NCBI GenBank assembly: GCA_019720975.1
Contig: JAGVSJ010000001.1
Location: 1-64,000 of the forward strand
From: Candidatus Sysuiplasma superficiale
GTDB lineage: Archaea; Thermoplasmatota; Thermoplasmata; Sysuiplasmatales; Sysuiplasmataceae
Direction: 5' to 3'
DNA length: 64,000 nt
A model generated the notes under the pieces. That model made no database searches. It was not told the DNA's origin and saw only the letters and a list, made by a program, of their open reading frames with translations. The position numbers and the translations under genes are program-made. Below, piece after piece: positions 1 through 8,941 of this stretch; position 1 is the first letter of the stretch, and each line of letters opens with the position of its first letter.

Positions 1-121
1 AGGGGACCACACAGCATTTATCGGGAAGGTGCTCAATGCATATTGTGATGCGGCAAAAAGGCCGCTCATATACAGGGGAGGTAAATACTACCGGATTGGC
101 GAGCTTGTCGCAAAGAGATGA
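1..121 (+). CDS. Flavin reductase-like protein, C-terminal fragment
   Basis: The open frame enters from the left edge (codons begin at base 2) and stops at TGA 119-121, leaving 39 residues. They resemble the end of flavin reductase-like (FMN-binding split-barrel) proteins: an N-terminal GDHT motif, then a PLIYRGGKYYRIGEL-type tail, the usual family ending in which the last strand follows a short helix. The family reduces or binds FMN in the cytoplasm. The upstream part is outside the window, so neither length nor substrate can be judged. The next gene is on the other strand and converges with it. Confidence 0.6.
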   Translation, partial: GDHTAFIGKVLNAYCDAAKRPLIYRGGKYYRIGELVAKR

Positions 122-172
122 AGCCCTTCACTCAGTGATTCTGTCTTGAGAGCATTACATGCATCACACGCA

Positions 173-655
173 TCATCCTTCTGGACTATCGTTGAGATTG
201 GCTTTCTCTGACTGATACATCGTAACTCTTCCGTCAGGGAGTATTGTGACTGCGATTTCCTTCTGCAGCACTCCGCCAGCTATGGCGTTTGAGGCTGCAG
301 CCCTGATCATTGAAGTCACGCCTATCGCGCTGCTCTTCAGCCGGATCTGCATTCTGTCCGCCTCTTCTATGACCTTCTTTGCCGCATCTAGTATGTGTGT
401 TCCGCTGCTGAGTTTGAATGTGCATGCGACACCGGCCCTTGCAGCTGCTGAAATTGCGTCCGCTGCTGCGGACAGGTTTCTCAATGCTCTCCTTTCAAGT
501 ATTGAGACGTCCTGCCTGCTTATGTCAAGCCTGTCCGCTATCTCCTTCTGGGTGCAGCCTTCTTTCCTCATCATGAGTATCTCAATCTGTCTTTCAGTGA
601 GAATGCTCCTGGATCTTCTGCTGTCGTGTGCTCTCCTCTTCTCTGAGTTTGTCAA
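173..655 (-). CDS. Tfx family transcriptional regulator
   Basis: This 160-aa protein has an N-terminal helix-turn-helix (about residues 20-62: LTERQIEIL, then GCTQKEIADRL and SRQDVSILERRA), followed by the alpha/beta domain typical of the archaeal Tfx family. Tfx of Methanothermobacter binds near the molybdenum formylmethanofuran dehydrogenase operon, so a role in molybdate/tungstate response is plausible. That fits its position: it is divergent from a molybdate/tungstate-type ABC transporter, with 65 bp between starts. The start is TTG at 655. A shared A/T-rich block at 678-693 lies close enough for a leaderless transcript. Target genes and effector are inferred from neighbours only. Confidence 0.8.
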   Translation of the reverse strand: MTNSEKRRAHDSRRSRSILTERQIEILMMRKEGCTQKEIADRLDISRQDVSILERRALRNLSAAADAISAAARAGVACTFKLSSGTHILDAAKKVIEEADRMQIRLKSSAIGVTSMIRAAASNAIAGGVLQKEIAVTILPDGRVTMYQSEKANLNDSPEG

Positions 656-677
656 TGAGAAAACGTAAGTGTTTTCA

Positions 678-707
678 ATTATATTTAAATAATCACCAAA
701 TATAAAC
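678..707. promoter_or_regulatory. Overlapping divergent promoters of tfx and the Mo/W transporter
   Basis: The 65-bp gap holds a nearly palindromic ATTATATTTAAATAAT block (678-693), which can act as a TATA box on both strands, and a second AAATATAAAC block (698-707). Spacing suits a forward start site near 711 (ATG at 721) and a reverse one near 656 (TTG at 655). Regulation of both units from one site is an inference. Confidence 0.55.
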
Positions 708-720
708 TAAACGCAAGCAT

Positions 721-1755
721 ATGAAGTTGACAACTGGAAAGAAAGCGAAGATGATCGCGGCCCTCCTCGTCACTGCTGTTGCCATCGCTGCTGCGGTTTC
801 AGTCTCTCTTTCCAAAAGGGGAACAGGGGATCTTGTTGTCTACACTGCCGACGCATATGTGAAGGAAACGGCAATGCTATTGCAGGGTTTCCACAAACAG
901 ACAGGAGTGCCTGTTGCGCCCCCAAGGGGCGGCGGTTCATATGCGGATGCCAGGGAGATAGGCGGGGGGGCTCCTGCGGATATCCTGATTTCAGTCGCAC
1001 TTAACGCGTACGACAGGAACTATCTCGCGGAAAGATACAGCGGATGGGCCATTGCATTCGCCTCTGACCAGATGGTAATCGCATACTCAAACGCCACGCT
1101 CAACAACAGCAGGGCTGCAGATGTTGTGAATGCACTGCAGACGGCTGCATCTTCCAACAGCTCCAATTTGTTTCAGAATGCGTTTTCAGAATTGACCTCC
1201 GGAGAGGTGAAGATAGGCATATCGAATCCTGAAAGCGATCCGGCAGGCCTGAGGGCATACCTTCTCCTCTATATCGCAGGCTATCTCTATGCCGGAAACA
1301 CCACCTATTTTGCGCAGAGAGCGAATGCTTCAGGCTCCATAGTGTCGTCGCCAAGTGCCGCGGAGCTAGTCTCCCCGCTGGAATTCGGCAGCATACAGTT
1401 CCTGTTCATATACAAGTCAGCCGCCATATCCGATCACCTGAAATACATACAGCTTCCTGCCGAACTGAGCCAGGGGGATCCTGCACTTGCATCCTTCTAT
1501 TCAATGTTCACATACAGCCTGCCCGGGGGCACAGTCCGCGGATCGCCCATCTTCCTGTATGTGTCTGTGATGGGCAATATTTCCCTGACCGGGGAAGCAT
1601 ATTCCTTCCTCTCCTATCTGCTCAACAACACCGGCATGCTGAGTTCGTTCGGCCTTCTTCCTCTTGCAACACCGCTGCTTTTCGCAAACTACACAAACAG
1701 CCGCATAATGGCGCTCCTCGGACAGGGCAGGATTGCCGAGGGAGGGACGCTGTGA
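721..1755 (+). CDS. Molybdate/tungstate ABC transporter substrate-binding protein
   Basis: A 344-aa exported binding protein. Residues 8-28 form a hydrophobic N-terminal signal/anchor, followed by the mature start LVVYTADAYVKE and a Gly/Ser-rich loop (PPRGGGSYADAREI) in the place where ModA/WtpA proteins bind the oxyanion. It would capture molybdate or tungstate outside the membrane and deliver it to the permease encoded directly downstream. The Tfx regulator upstream supports a Mo/W substrate; related families bind sulfate or thiosulfate, which cannot be ruled out by eye. Several N-glycosylation-type NxS/T sites fit an extracellular archaeal protein. Confidence 0.75.
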   Translation: MKLTTGKKAKMIAALLVTAVAIAAAVSVSLSKRGTGDLVVYTADAYVKETAMLLQGFHKQTGVPVAPPRGGGSYADAREIGGGAPADILISVALNAYDRNYLAERYSGWAIAFASDQMVIAYSNATLNNSRAADVVNALQTAASSNSSNLFQNAFSELTSGEVKIGISNPESDPAGLRAYLLLYIAGYLYAGNTTYFAQRANASGSIVSSPSAAELVSPLEFGSIQFLFIYKSAAISDHLKYIQLPAELSQGDPALASFYSMFTYSLPGGTVRGSPIFLYVSVMGNISLTGEAYSFLSYLLNNTGMLSSFGLLPLATPLLFANYTNSRIMALLGQGRIAEGGTL

Positions 1756-1756
1756 A

Positions 1757-2620
1757 ATGCCGCACGTTGGCAGGACAGGGGGATGGAGCAGACGCGAGAG
1801 GACTGGCATCAGTTCCGGGAGGAGCGGTGCAGACATCATCCGTGTTTGGTCTGCCCTGTCAATACTTCTTCTTTCACTCCCGGTTGCACTGCTTGTCTGG
1901 TACGGTTTTGCTGTTTTCAGGAGCGCCGAGGGGCTCAGCAGGACAGTGATATACTCGATAGGGCTGACGGTGTTTTCAGCTGCTGTCGCATCTGCGGCAG
2001 TATTCCTCATCTTCACACCCGCGGCGTATGACCTTGCGCGGAGAAAGAGGTCGGGACTTGAGAGTCTGTCGGATCTCCCTGCGTCGATCCCTCATCCGGT
2101 GGTTGGCATTGCCCTTTTGCTCCTTGACAGTAGCCTCACACCAACCGGCAGGTTCCTGCAGTCCGTAGGGATAAATTTTTTTGACACACTTCAGGGACTT
2201 GTCATTGCTCTCATCTTCGTCTCTGCCCCCGTCTATATCAGGGCGGCACAATCGCTTTTTTCATCATCTAACATACAGCAGGAACTCTTTGCATCTTCCC
2301 TCGGAGCCTCCAGGGCCAGAATACTCTATTCCATTATGATACCGTCGCATTCCAGGGAGCTGATATCCGCGGCACTGACCTCCATGAGCAGGGGGATGAG
2401 CGAGTTCGGCTCGATAGCGATAATAGCATATTACATCAGCCAGCCTCCGTTCAGGGGCATTGAGCCGGCGCCAGTGCTCATATACCAGTACTACGGCTAT
2501 TACGGGCCGCAGGTTGCGGTCACTGCGGCCTCACTGATGATACTCTTCTCCGTTGCCATTCTTGTGGCTGTGAGGCTCCTGAGGCTTCATGGCACTGAAG
2601 GCAGGGAACGCGTACGGTGA
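1757..2620 (+). CDS. Molybdate/tungstate-type ABC transporter permease
   Basis: About 287 aa with six predicted membrane segments (first at roughly residues 30-50). The cytoplasmic coupling loop near residues 185-215 has EAA-like features (SSLGASRARILYSIMIP, then SRELISAALTSMSRGMSEFGS). It is the membrane channel of the ModB/WtpB type, pairing with the binding protein upstream. The frame is open from a TTG at 1733, overlapping the upstream gene, but ATG 1757 has a GGAGGG ribosome-binding site 10 nt before it and starts one base after the upstream stop codon, so it is preferred. The ATPase gene follows closely. Confidence 0.8.
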   Translation: MPHVGRTGGWSRRERTGISSGRSGADIIRVWSALSILLLSLPVALLVWYGFAVFRSAEGLSRTVIYSIGLTVFSAAVASAAVFLIFTPAAYDLARRKRSGLESLSDLPASIPHPVVGIALLLLDSSLTPTGRFLQSVGINFFDTLQGLVIALIFVSAPVYIRAAQSLFSSSNIQQELFASSLGASRARILYSIMIPSHSRELISAALTSMSRGMSEFGSIAIIAYYISQPPFRGIEPAPVLIYQYYGYYGPQVAVTAASLMILFSVAILVAVRLLRLHGTEGRERVR

Positions 2621-2649
2621 ATGACTGAACTATAGGGGGAAGGGAAACG

Positions 2650-3243
2650 ATAAGGGCACAATGCATTGCAAGGCTAGGGGAGTTTACACTCAATGCCGGA
2701 ATTGAGGATGGCGGCCTCATACATCTGACCGGCCCCAACGGTTCAGGAAAGACAACGTTCCTGCTCTGCCTGGCAGGACACCGGGAGATGGACAATGGGT
2801 TCATACAGTATAACGGAATGGACCTTACACAGTCTCCCCCCGCAGAGAGGAAATTCGTCTACATCGACCACAATTCAGCATTCTTGCATATGGACGTGGA
2901 AAGACACATCAGATGGGCACTGCACTCGAGTATTGGCGAGGATTACGTGAATGCGGTTGTAAGGGATCTCGGAATCAATTTCAGCGGGAAGGTTAGAGAC
3001 ATGAGCCTCGGCCAGAGAACACGGACTGCAATCGCAACCGCGATACTTTCAAATCCCAATGCTCTCCTCATCGACGAAGCCCTTTCCGGTGTGAATGACC
3101 GTGCAGACTTTCTTGGAAAACTTGGTGAGATGGCTGCGCGGCAGGGATTCGACGTAGTCTTTGTTACGCATGACGAATCGGACAGCGACGTCGCAGATCA
3201 CCATTACTCAATGAAGGAAGGGCGGGCGACACGGATTAGGTAA
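2650..3243 (+). CDS. Molybdate/tungstate-type ABC transporter ATPase with non-canonical start
   Basis: The ATPase of the transporter: Walker A GPNGSGKT lies about 30 residues in, signature MSLGQRTR (weak for LSGGQ), Walker B ALLIDEALSG, and switch histidine in FVTHDE. The Q-loop glutamine is not evident; that position reads YIDHNSAF. The first ATG in frame (2788) lies after Walker A and would give a dead protein. Going upstream, the frame stays open to a TGA at 2626-2628 without any ATG, GTG or TTG. ATA at 2650, with a GGGGGAAGGG ribosome-binding site (2635-2644), gives an N-terminus of normal family length (197 aa). A mutated start, a rare ATA/ATT start or a sequence error are possible. No C-terminal TOBE domain is present. 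Confidence 0.7.
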   Translation: MRAQCIARLGEFTLNAGIEDGGLIHLTGPNGSGKTTFLLCLAGHREMDNGFIQYNGMDLTQSPPAERKFVYIDHNSAFLHMDVERHIRWALHSSIGEDYVNAVVRDLGINFSGKVRDMSLGQRTRTAIATAILSNPNALLIDEALSGVNDRADFLGKLGEMAARQGFDVVFVTHDESDSDVADHHYSMKEGRATRIR

Positions 3244-3265
3244 ATGGAAGTGTCCGGCCAGGGGT

Positions 3266-4594
3266 TCACTGTGGCTTTCCCTCTATCCAAACAGTCCTGA
3301 TATTGGTGAATTCAAGCAGACCGTAATGGGAAAGTTCCCTTCCAAATCCGCTCTTCTTCACGCCGCCGAACGGAAGCCGCGGATCGGATGCGACGATTCT
3401 GTTTACAAAGACCATGCCCGCTTCAATCTCAGGCACGAGTTTTTCAGCTTCATCACTATCCCCCCAGATAGAACATCCAAGGCCAAACGGTGTTTCGTTC
3501 GCCATCTTTATTGCCTGGTCCGCAGTCCTGAATTTCTTCAGGATGGCAACCGGGCCGAACACCTCCTCGGAGTAGCTGCCCTCCAGGACGGCCATGGACG
3601 GCGGGATGAAATTTCCGCTCTCATCGCCGAAAACACTGACCTTGCCAATTTTTTTCAGCTCGTCCAGCTGCTTCTTCACAGTCAGCGACTGCTGGCGCGA
3701 AGAGAGAGGTCCCAGGAATGTCTTCTCATCAAGCGGACTGCCAGTCCTGGCTGATGCAAGCTGTTCCTCCATCTCCTTCCTGAAATCATCAAATATGCGT
3801 TCGGCAACGAGGAAGCGTTTCGACGCTATGCAGCTTTGTCCAGCATTCTGCAGACGGCCGAAAGCTGCATGTCTTGCGGTCTTTCCGAGGTCGGCGCTTT
3901 CAAGCACTATAAACGGGTCTGAGCCACCGAGCTCCAGAACAGCCTTCTTTATCTCCCTTCCGGCAGCCTCCGCTATCCGCATGCCTGCCGAAGTCGAACC
4001 GGTGAATGAAACACCGTCCACAAAACCTATCGCCTCGAGTGCTTTGTCTCCCGACGCAATCACTGATTTGAAAAGTGGCGTGTCCATCACACGTTCTATG
4101 AGAAGGCTTGTCCCGCTGACTATGGAAGCGTGCTTGAGCATCACGCCATTTCCGGCAACAAGAGCGGGAACAGCGGCCCTCATAACCTGCCAGAGAGGAT
4201 AGTTCCACGGCATGATGAGCTCAATGACTCCAAGCGGATCAAAGCGGACGTAGCTCTTCTCCGCATCAGTCCTGACCTGCTCAGGTGCGAGGAACCTTCT
4301 GGAGTTTTCAAGATAGTAATCGACGAGTGTGACGCATTTCCTGACTTCGGCTAGGCTCTGCGTAATAGGCTTTCCCATCTCAAGAGAGATGGATTCGGCC
4401 ATCTCGCGCTCATAATTCCTCAGATTGACCCTCAGCACGTCCCTCAGATAATCCAGCCTGGCGTCAACATCCCCTGCCCATTCCTTCTGCTCCTTTCTGA
4501 TTCCGGCAACAGTCTTCCTGATATCATCGAGTGATGCCTCGCTGTATTCGGCGAGCCTTTCGCCCGTGTACGGATTGTATGTTTCCACTTTCAT
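3266..4594 (-). CDS. Succinate-semialdehyde dehydrogenase-like aldehyde dehydrogenase
   Basis: A 442-aa NAD(P)-dependent aldehyde dehydrogenase of the short SSADH class. It shows the MPWNYPLWQ motif, the catalytic glutamate in LELGG, the catalytic cysteine in NAGQSC and the EVFGP motif near the C-terminus. It would oxidise succinate semialdehyde to succinate in the cytoplasm. It starts 24 nt after a GABA aminotransferase-like gene on the same strand, with an AGGTGA ribosome-binding site, so the two form an operon matching the GABA shunt. Substrate is inferred from family and neighbour; other short aliphatic semialdehydes are possible. Confidence 0.82.
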   Translation of the reverse strand: MKVETYNPYTGERLAEYSEASLDDIRKTVAGIRKEQKEWAGDVDARLDYLRDVLRVNLRNYEREMAESISLEMGKPITQSLAEVRKCVTLVDYYLENSRRFLAPEQVRTDAEKSYVRFDPLGVIELIMPWNYPLWQVMRAAVPALVAGNGVMLKHASIVSGTSLLIERVMDTPLFKSVIASGDKALEAIGFVDGVSFTGSTSAGMRIAEAAGREIKKAVLELGGSDPFIVLESADLGKTARHAAFGRLQNAGQSCIASKRFLVAERIFDDFRKEMEEQLASARTGSPLDEKTFLGPLSSRQQSLTVKKQLDELKKIGKVSVFGDESGNFIPPSMAVLEGSYSEEVFGPVAILKKFRTADQAIKMANETPFGLGCSIWGDSDEAEKLVPEIEAGMVFVNRIVASDPRLPFGGVKKSGFGRELSHYGLLEFTNIRTVWIEGKPQ

Positions 4595-4618
4595 ACTGAT
4601 TCACCTGGGAAGGTAAAG

Positions 4619-5998
4619 TCAATGTTTGGTGTCCTTTGTAACACTGTCAAGGGCTTCAGCGTAAATATCGGCACCTTTGTCAATCAGCCTCTCCTCTATG
4701 GTCAGGGGAGCCATGAATCTCATCACATTTGAGTAGTGACCGCATGTATGCATGAGCACGCCGCGGGAAAACATCTGTTCCTTGAGCTTTGAGGCAATGG
4801 CTGTTCCCGGTTCCCTTGATTTCCTGTCACTCACCATTTCGGTCGCCACCATGAAACCTATTCCCCTGACCTCGCCCACCTCATCATACCGGCGTGCGAT
4901 TTCCTCGAACCTGCTTTTCAGCTTTCTGCCAAGAACGTTGACACGTTCAAGAACATCCGAGTTCCTGAGATACCCGAGGATGGCGTTTCCGGCAGCGAGA
5001 GCGACGGGATTGCCCCTGTAGGTGCCGAGATGGAAACCGCCGGGCAGGTTCCTGTCATAGTCTTCTCTGTAGACTATTGCAGATACCGGAATACCTCCCC
5101 CTATGCTCTTGGATATGCACATTATGTCCGGCGAAACACCCGTGTGTTCGGATGCCCATATTCTGCCTGTTCTGCCCACGCCGCTCTGCACCTCATCCAG
5201 TATCAGCGGTACATGATATTTTTCAGTCACCTCCCTCAGCATTGGCAGGAAATCACTCGGAGGGACAACATACCCTCCCTCTCCCTGGACGGGTTCGACA
5301 AGGACGCCTGCAACGGGTCCCGGTCCTGCGTAGGGGTCTCTGAGAAGATGCTCGAGATGCGAAACTATGAAAGAGGACATTTCCTCTTCCCTGACCTTGA
5401 CCGGGAAACGGTATGAGTAGGGGTAGGGAAGATGGTAGACATCCTGAAGCGCTATGCCAGCGTACTGTCTGTAATGATAGTTCGCAGTTGCGCGGACAAT
5501 GTCTCCTGCAACACCGTGATATGCACCTCCAAATGCAACTATCGTCCTGTTTCCTGTGACATGTCTCGCCAGGCTCACAGCCGCTTCGCATGCATCTCCA
5601 CCAGTGACAGTGAACATTGTCCTGGCACTGTTCTTCAGACCCTGAGGCAAAGTCGAGTTGAGTGTTTCGAGGAACGATATTCTTGATTCTGTGGGCATTT
5701 CATTGATGTGCGTTATTTCCTCCAGCTGTCTGACCATGGCTTTCTGAACCACAGGGTGTGAATGGCCCAGATTCATCACACATACACCGGCGAACCAGTC
5801 GATGAAAACGTTCCCGTCCATATCCTCGATGGTGGAGCCCCTTCCCCTCCTGACTGCAATCCTGAACTGCCTGGTATATGTGCGAGAACCTGTCTCAAAG
5901 GCGTTCTGCTTCTCCATCAGTTCCCTGGACTTCGGGCCCGGAATTTCGGTCCTGATCAGTGGCGCTTCCTCAAAACTCAATGAACTGAGGTTTTCCAT
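4619..5998 (-). CDS. Class III aminotransferase, 4-aminobutyrate aminotransferase-like
   Basis: A PLP-dependent fold-type I enzyme of about 459 aa from ATG 5998; the frame stays open to 6115, but the extra residues look non-conserved. Core features are GGDACEAA for phosphate binding, AYHG, the aspartate in LILDEVQSG and the PLP lysine in ISKSIGGG. It probably moves the omega-amino group of GABA or a similar diamine or amino acid to 2-oxoglutarate, giving the semialdehyde oxidised by the next gene. Unlike two paralogues in this window, its insert reads YSYRFP and has no cysteines. Exact substrate unknown. Confidence 0.82.
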   Translation of the reverse strand: MENLSSLSFEEAPLIRTEIPGPKSRELMEKQNAFETGSRTYTRQFRIAVRRGRGSTIEDMDGNVFIDWFAGVCVMNLGHSHPVVQKAMVRQLEEITHINEMPTESRISFLETLNSTLPQGLKNSARTMFTVTGGDACEAAVSLARHVTGNRTIVAFGGAYHGVAGDIVRATANYHYRQYAGIALQDVYHLPYPYSYRFPVKVREEEMSSFIVSHLEHLLRDPYAGPGPVAGVLVEPVQGEGGYVVPPSDFLPMLREVTEKYHVPLILDEVQSGVGRTGRIWASEHTGVSPDIMCISKSIGGGIPVSAIVYREDYDRNLPGGFHLGTYRGNPVALAAGNAILGYLRNSDVLERVNVLGRKLKSRFEEIARRYDEVGEVRGIGFMVATEMVSDRKSREPGTAIASKLKEQMFSRGVLMHTCGHYSNVMRFMAPLTIEERLIDKGADIYAEALDSVTKDTKH

Positions 5999-6127
5999 AG
6001 AATCATCCCTTGAAGCGCGTGACATCCGAGCCGCACTGAGCATGTCCCGAGCCTGCGCGTGATATCGCCATCGGCCACTTGATATATCAAAATTGCCCGC
6101 CCTGCTCAGCTGCACCCAGCGATTCCC

Positions 6128-6137
6128 TTATAAAATA
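6128..6137 (+). promoter_or_regulatory. TATA box for the saccharopine dehydrogenase-like gene
   Basis: TTATAAAATA lies 29-38 nt before the TTG start at 6166, so transcription should begin close to 6155-6160 and give a very short leader. Confidence 0.55.
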
Positions 6138-6165
6138 AGACAGTTATCGGCAATGGGGTCAGTCT

Positions 6166-7344
6166 TTGACTGTTGTAACAATTCTTGGGGGCGCAGGGCT
6201 TGTCAGCCGCGGGGTCGCGTATGATCTTGCCCTGGACAGTGCTGTGGATGAGATCAGGGTTGCAGACATAGACCTGGCCGGCGCAAGGAGTGTATCGAAT
6301 GGGGCCAACAGGATTGCCGGGGAGAAGAAGGCCTGCGCGGTGAAGGCCGATGTCACAAAGAGGAGAGAGGCGCTGAAACTCGTAAAGGGCACGGATTTCA
6401 TAGTGAATGGTGTCCAGTATGATTACAACATCGAAGTGATGGAAATAGCGCTGAGGGCAGGATGCAGCTACCTTGACTTCGGAGGGCTCTACTGGATGAC
6501 AAGGAAGCAGCTGCGAATGGATGCAGCCTTCCGGAAGGCGGGCCTGCTGGCAATTGCTGGAATGGGCGCTGAACCGGGACTTAGCGGCATTCTTGCCTCG
6601 CACCTGTGCGCACAGCTTGACAGTGTTGACACCATAAAGATAAGAGATGCCTGGAGGGACAGGACAGAGAATCTGCCTCCGTTCATTGTGACCTGGTCCA
6701 TTCAGACGCTGATGGACGAATACACGATGCCTGCTGAAATAATGCAGGACGGAAGGATCAGGAAGGTCAAACCCCTTTCCATGAGCGAAACGTTTGAATT
6801 CCCCCCGCCTGTCGGTGTCACTGAGGTGTATGTCACAAGGCACAGCGAGATCGCGACCTTTCCAGAGTCGTTTCGCAGCAAGGGGTTGAAGAATGTGAAC
6901 TGGATGGAAGGCGGACCGGGATTTCTGGAACAGAAGATCCTTGCTGATGCAGGTCTGGGCGATAAGGAGCCGCTTTCTGTAGACGGGTGCAACGTCCAGC
7001 CGAGAAGGTTCCTGACTGCACTTCTAAGGAAGAAGGGTCTGCTCGGCTATCCGAGCGGCGTTACACCCCAGAGCTTCGAATGCCTGGCAGTCGAGGTTAT
7101 AGGAAGTGCAGGTGGCGAAAAGCATTCGCTGAAGGGGACGTGCCTCTTTCCTTCAAAACCCGAGTGGGGACTCGGCGCTGCGGAATACTCTGTCTCCATT
7201 CCTGCGGCAGTGGCACTCAGGCACTTCATTTCGGGCAGGATCAGAATGAGAGGCGTCAAGCCTCCTGAACTCCTGTTTGACAGTGAACGCTTCATTTCAG
7301 ATATCAGGGAAAAGGGTTTTTCAATTGCAATAGAACGAAATTGA
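6166..7344 (+). CDS. Saccharopine dehydrogenase-like oxidoreductase, copy 1
   Basis: A 392-aa NAD(P)-binding enzyme. The Rossmann motif GGAGLVSRGVA sits within the first 20 residues, a DxD-type strand end follows (VADID), and GMGAEPGLSG near residue 130 matches the G-x-x-PG segment of saccharopine dehydrogenase, lysine 6-dehydrogenase and carboxynorspermidine synthase families. It probably oxidises or reductively forms a secondary amine of a basic amino acid or polyamine. It sits between aminotransferase genes and has a paralogue at 20.7-21.8 kb. TTG 6166 is the only sensible start. The exact reaction cannot be told from sequence. Confidence 0.72.
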   Translation: MTVVTILGGAGLVSRGVAYDLALDSAVDEIRVADIDLAGARSVSNGANRIAGEKKACAVKADVTKRREALKLVKGTDFIVNGVQYDYNIEVMEIALRAGCSYLDFGGLYWMTRKQLRMDAAFRKAGLLAIAGMGAEPGLSGILASHLCAQLDSVDTIKIRDAWRDRTENLPPFIVTWSIQTLMDEYTMPAEIMQDGRIRKVKPLSMSETFEFPPPVGVTEVYVTRHSEIATFPESFRSKGLKNVNWMEGGPGFLEQKILADAGLGDKEPLSVDGCNVQPRRFLTALLRKKGLLGYPSGVTPQSFECLAVEVIGSAGGEKHSLKGTCLFPSKPEWGLGAAEYSVSIPAAVALRHFISGRIRMRGVKPPELLFDSERFISDIREKGFSIAIERN

Positions 7345-7429
7345 GAGAGGTAGTTCGATTTGCGGTGAACTGCATATCGAATCATGATACGCGGGAAACA
7401 GCGACTCACGGGTTTCACATCTGTATTGG

Positions 7430-7449
7430 ATATCGTTCATATATGATAT
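7430..7449. repeat. Imperfect dyad upstream of aminotransferase gene
   Basis: ATATC and GATAT arms flank an alternating A/T core (CATATAT). It lies 45 nt upstream of the TATA-like ACTTTAAATAAAT (7492-7504), so it could be an operator for the aminotransferase/ALDH unit. Weak evidence. Confidence 0.3.
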
Positions 7450-7491
7450 GTTATTGGCATACATTTTCCAGCAAAATGATGCTTGCAATAA

Positions 7492-7504
7492 ACTTTAAAT
7501 AAAT
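7492..7504 (+). promoter_or_regulatory. TATA box for aminotransferase-MmsA operon
   Basis: The ACTTTAAATAAAT block predicts a transcription start near 7520-7525. This excludes the ATG at 7507 as start and favours ATG 7564. Confidence 0.5.
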
Positions 7505-7563
7505 ACATGTTCCCTGACTTCTCAGACGGTGCTGAAAATCAGTCACCGCCGGGTGGCATACAG

Positions 7564-8937
7564 ATGGTCGTCTCAACGCCTAAGGAAAGTGAGGGAAAAA
7601 GTGGATCCGGGACACAGATAACCAGGGAGTACAACTATGGGACATGGAGGAAGCAGAAGGGCTGGACACCCAAAATGATTGTTTCCGCGGAGGGATGCTA
7701 TTTCACCGACGCCGAAGGTGTGCGTTATCTCGATTTCTCTTCGCAGCTCATGTGTTCAAATCTGGGGCATGGCAACAGGGCTGTGATAGATGCCATAAAG
7801 CGGCAGGCAGAAGAACTGCCTTACATCTCCCCTGAATTTACAACCGATGCCAGGGTCAGGCTGACGAAGAAGCTGCTTGAGGTTCTGCCGGGCAACCTTG
7901 TAAAATTCTTCTACGGCACGTCAGGAACGGAGGCGAACGAGGCAGCGGTAAAGATGACAAGGATGTACTTCCAGAAGGAGGGGAAGTTCAAGATCATAAG
8001 CAGATATGTTTCCTACCATGGTGCAACGGCAGCAAGCATTGCACTGACAGGAGATCAGAGGCGCTACACTTCAGAGACGCCGGGCCATGCCACAGGTGTA
8101 GTCAGAGCCCCTGACCCGTACTGCTACAGATGCCCCTTCGGCCTCAGGTACCCTGAGTGCGGCATAGCCTGCGTGGAATATGTCGACTACATCATCAGGC
8201 ATGAGGGAAATGTGGCCGGTGTGATAGTCGAGCCCATAACGGGGACAAACGGCGTGATTGTACCACCGGACGGCTATATGCAGAGGTTGCGCGAGATCAC
8301 AAAGGACAACGGTGTCTTCCTCATAGCGGACGAGGTGATGTCGGGATGGGGAAGATCCGGGGAATGGTTTGCTGTCAACAGATGGAAGGTGGAGCCGGAT
8401 ATACTCACGACAGCAAAGGGGATAACGGGCGCCTACGTTCCTCTCTCCCTCACCGCTACATCACACGAAATTGCGGAACATTTCGAAGAGAACATGTTTT
8501 CGCACGGCCATACATATGAGGCGCACCCGCTCACCCTTCTGCCTGCTGTTGCTGCCATAGAGGAATACCAGAAAAAGCATCTGATCGAGAAGGCGGCCAG
8601 GGATGGCAAATATCTTGGCCAGAGGCTCCAGGAGCTTGCTGAGAGGCACAGGAGCGTAGGCGATGTGAGAGGTGCCGGAATGTTCTGGGCTGTGGAGATT
8701 GTGAAGAACAGAAAGACAAGGGAAGCTTTCAACTCAAGGGAGGACAAACTTGAGGGGAGGCAGACAGTGGCAGGCAGGGTTGCGCAGGAGATGGGGAAGA
8801 ATGGTGTTTACATCAACTCATGGATAACCCATCTCACAGTTGCTCCTCCACTCATTGCGACTCGGGAGGACATCGACAGAGGTATCGATGCCATGGACCG
8901 GGCACTCCGGATATCTGATGAGCTGGCGGAGAGTTGA
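7564..8937 (+). CDS. Class III aminotransferase with four-cysteine insert
   Basis: A 457-aa PLP-dependent aminotransferase (beta-alanine/GABA/omega-amino acid type). Landmarks: GTSGTEANEAA, the YHG motif, LIADEVMSGWGR, and a PLP lysine in TAKGITGAY. The insert PYCYRCPFGLRYPEC plus a fourth Cys gives CX2CX8CX3C, a possible metal site. The methylmalonate-semialdehyde dehydrogenase-like gene starts 4 nt downstream, suggesting that this enzyme makes malonate (or methylmalonate) semialdehyde from beta-alanine or 3-aminoisobutyrate. The frame extends to ATG 7507, but the promoter position favours 7564. Substrate is inferred from the partner gene. Confidence 0.82.
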   Translation: MVVSTPKESEGKSGSGTQITREYNYGTWRKQKGWTPKMIVSAEGCYFTDAEGVRYLDFSSQLMCSNLGHGNRAVIDAIKRQAEELPYISPEFTTDARVRLTKKLLEVLPGNLVKFFYGTSGTEANEAAVKMTRMYFQKEGKFKIISRYVSYHGATAASIALTGDQRRYTSETPGHATGVVRAPDPYCYRCPFGLRYPECGIACVEYVDYIIRHEGNVAGVIVEPITGTNGVIVPPDGYMQRLREITKDNGVFLIADEVMSGWGRSGEWFAVNRWKVEPDILTTAKGITGAYVPLSLTATSHEIAEHFEENMFSHGHTYEAHPLTLLPAVAAIEEYQKKHLIEKAARDGKYLGQRLQELAERHRSVGDVRGAGMFWAVEIVKNRKTREAFNSREDKLEGRQTVAGRVAQEMGKNGVYINSWITHLTVAPPLIATREDIDRGIDAMDRALRISDELAES

Positions 8938-8941
8938 TCTG

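Noticed and set aside
2788..3243. Taking the ATG at 2788 as the ATPase start
   Set aside because: It lies after the Walker A motif, which is encoded in the same frame upstream; a protein from 2788 would lack nucleotide binding.
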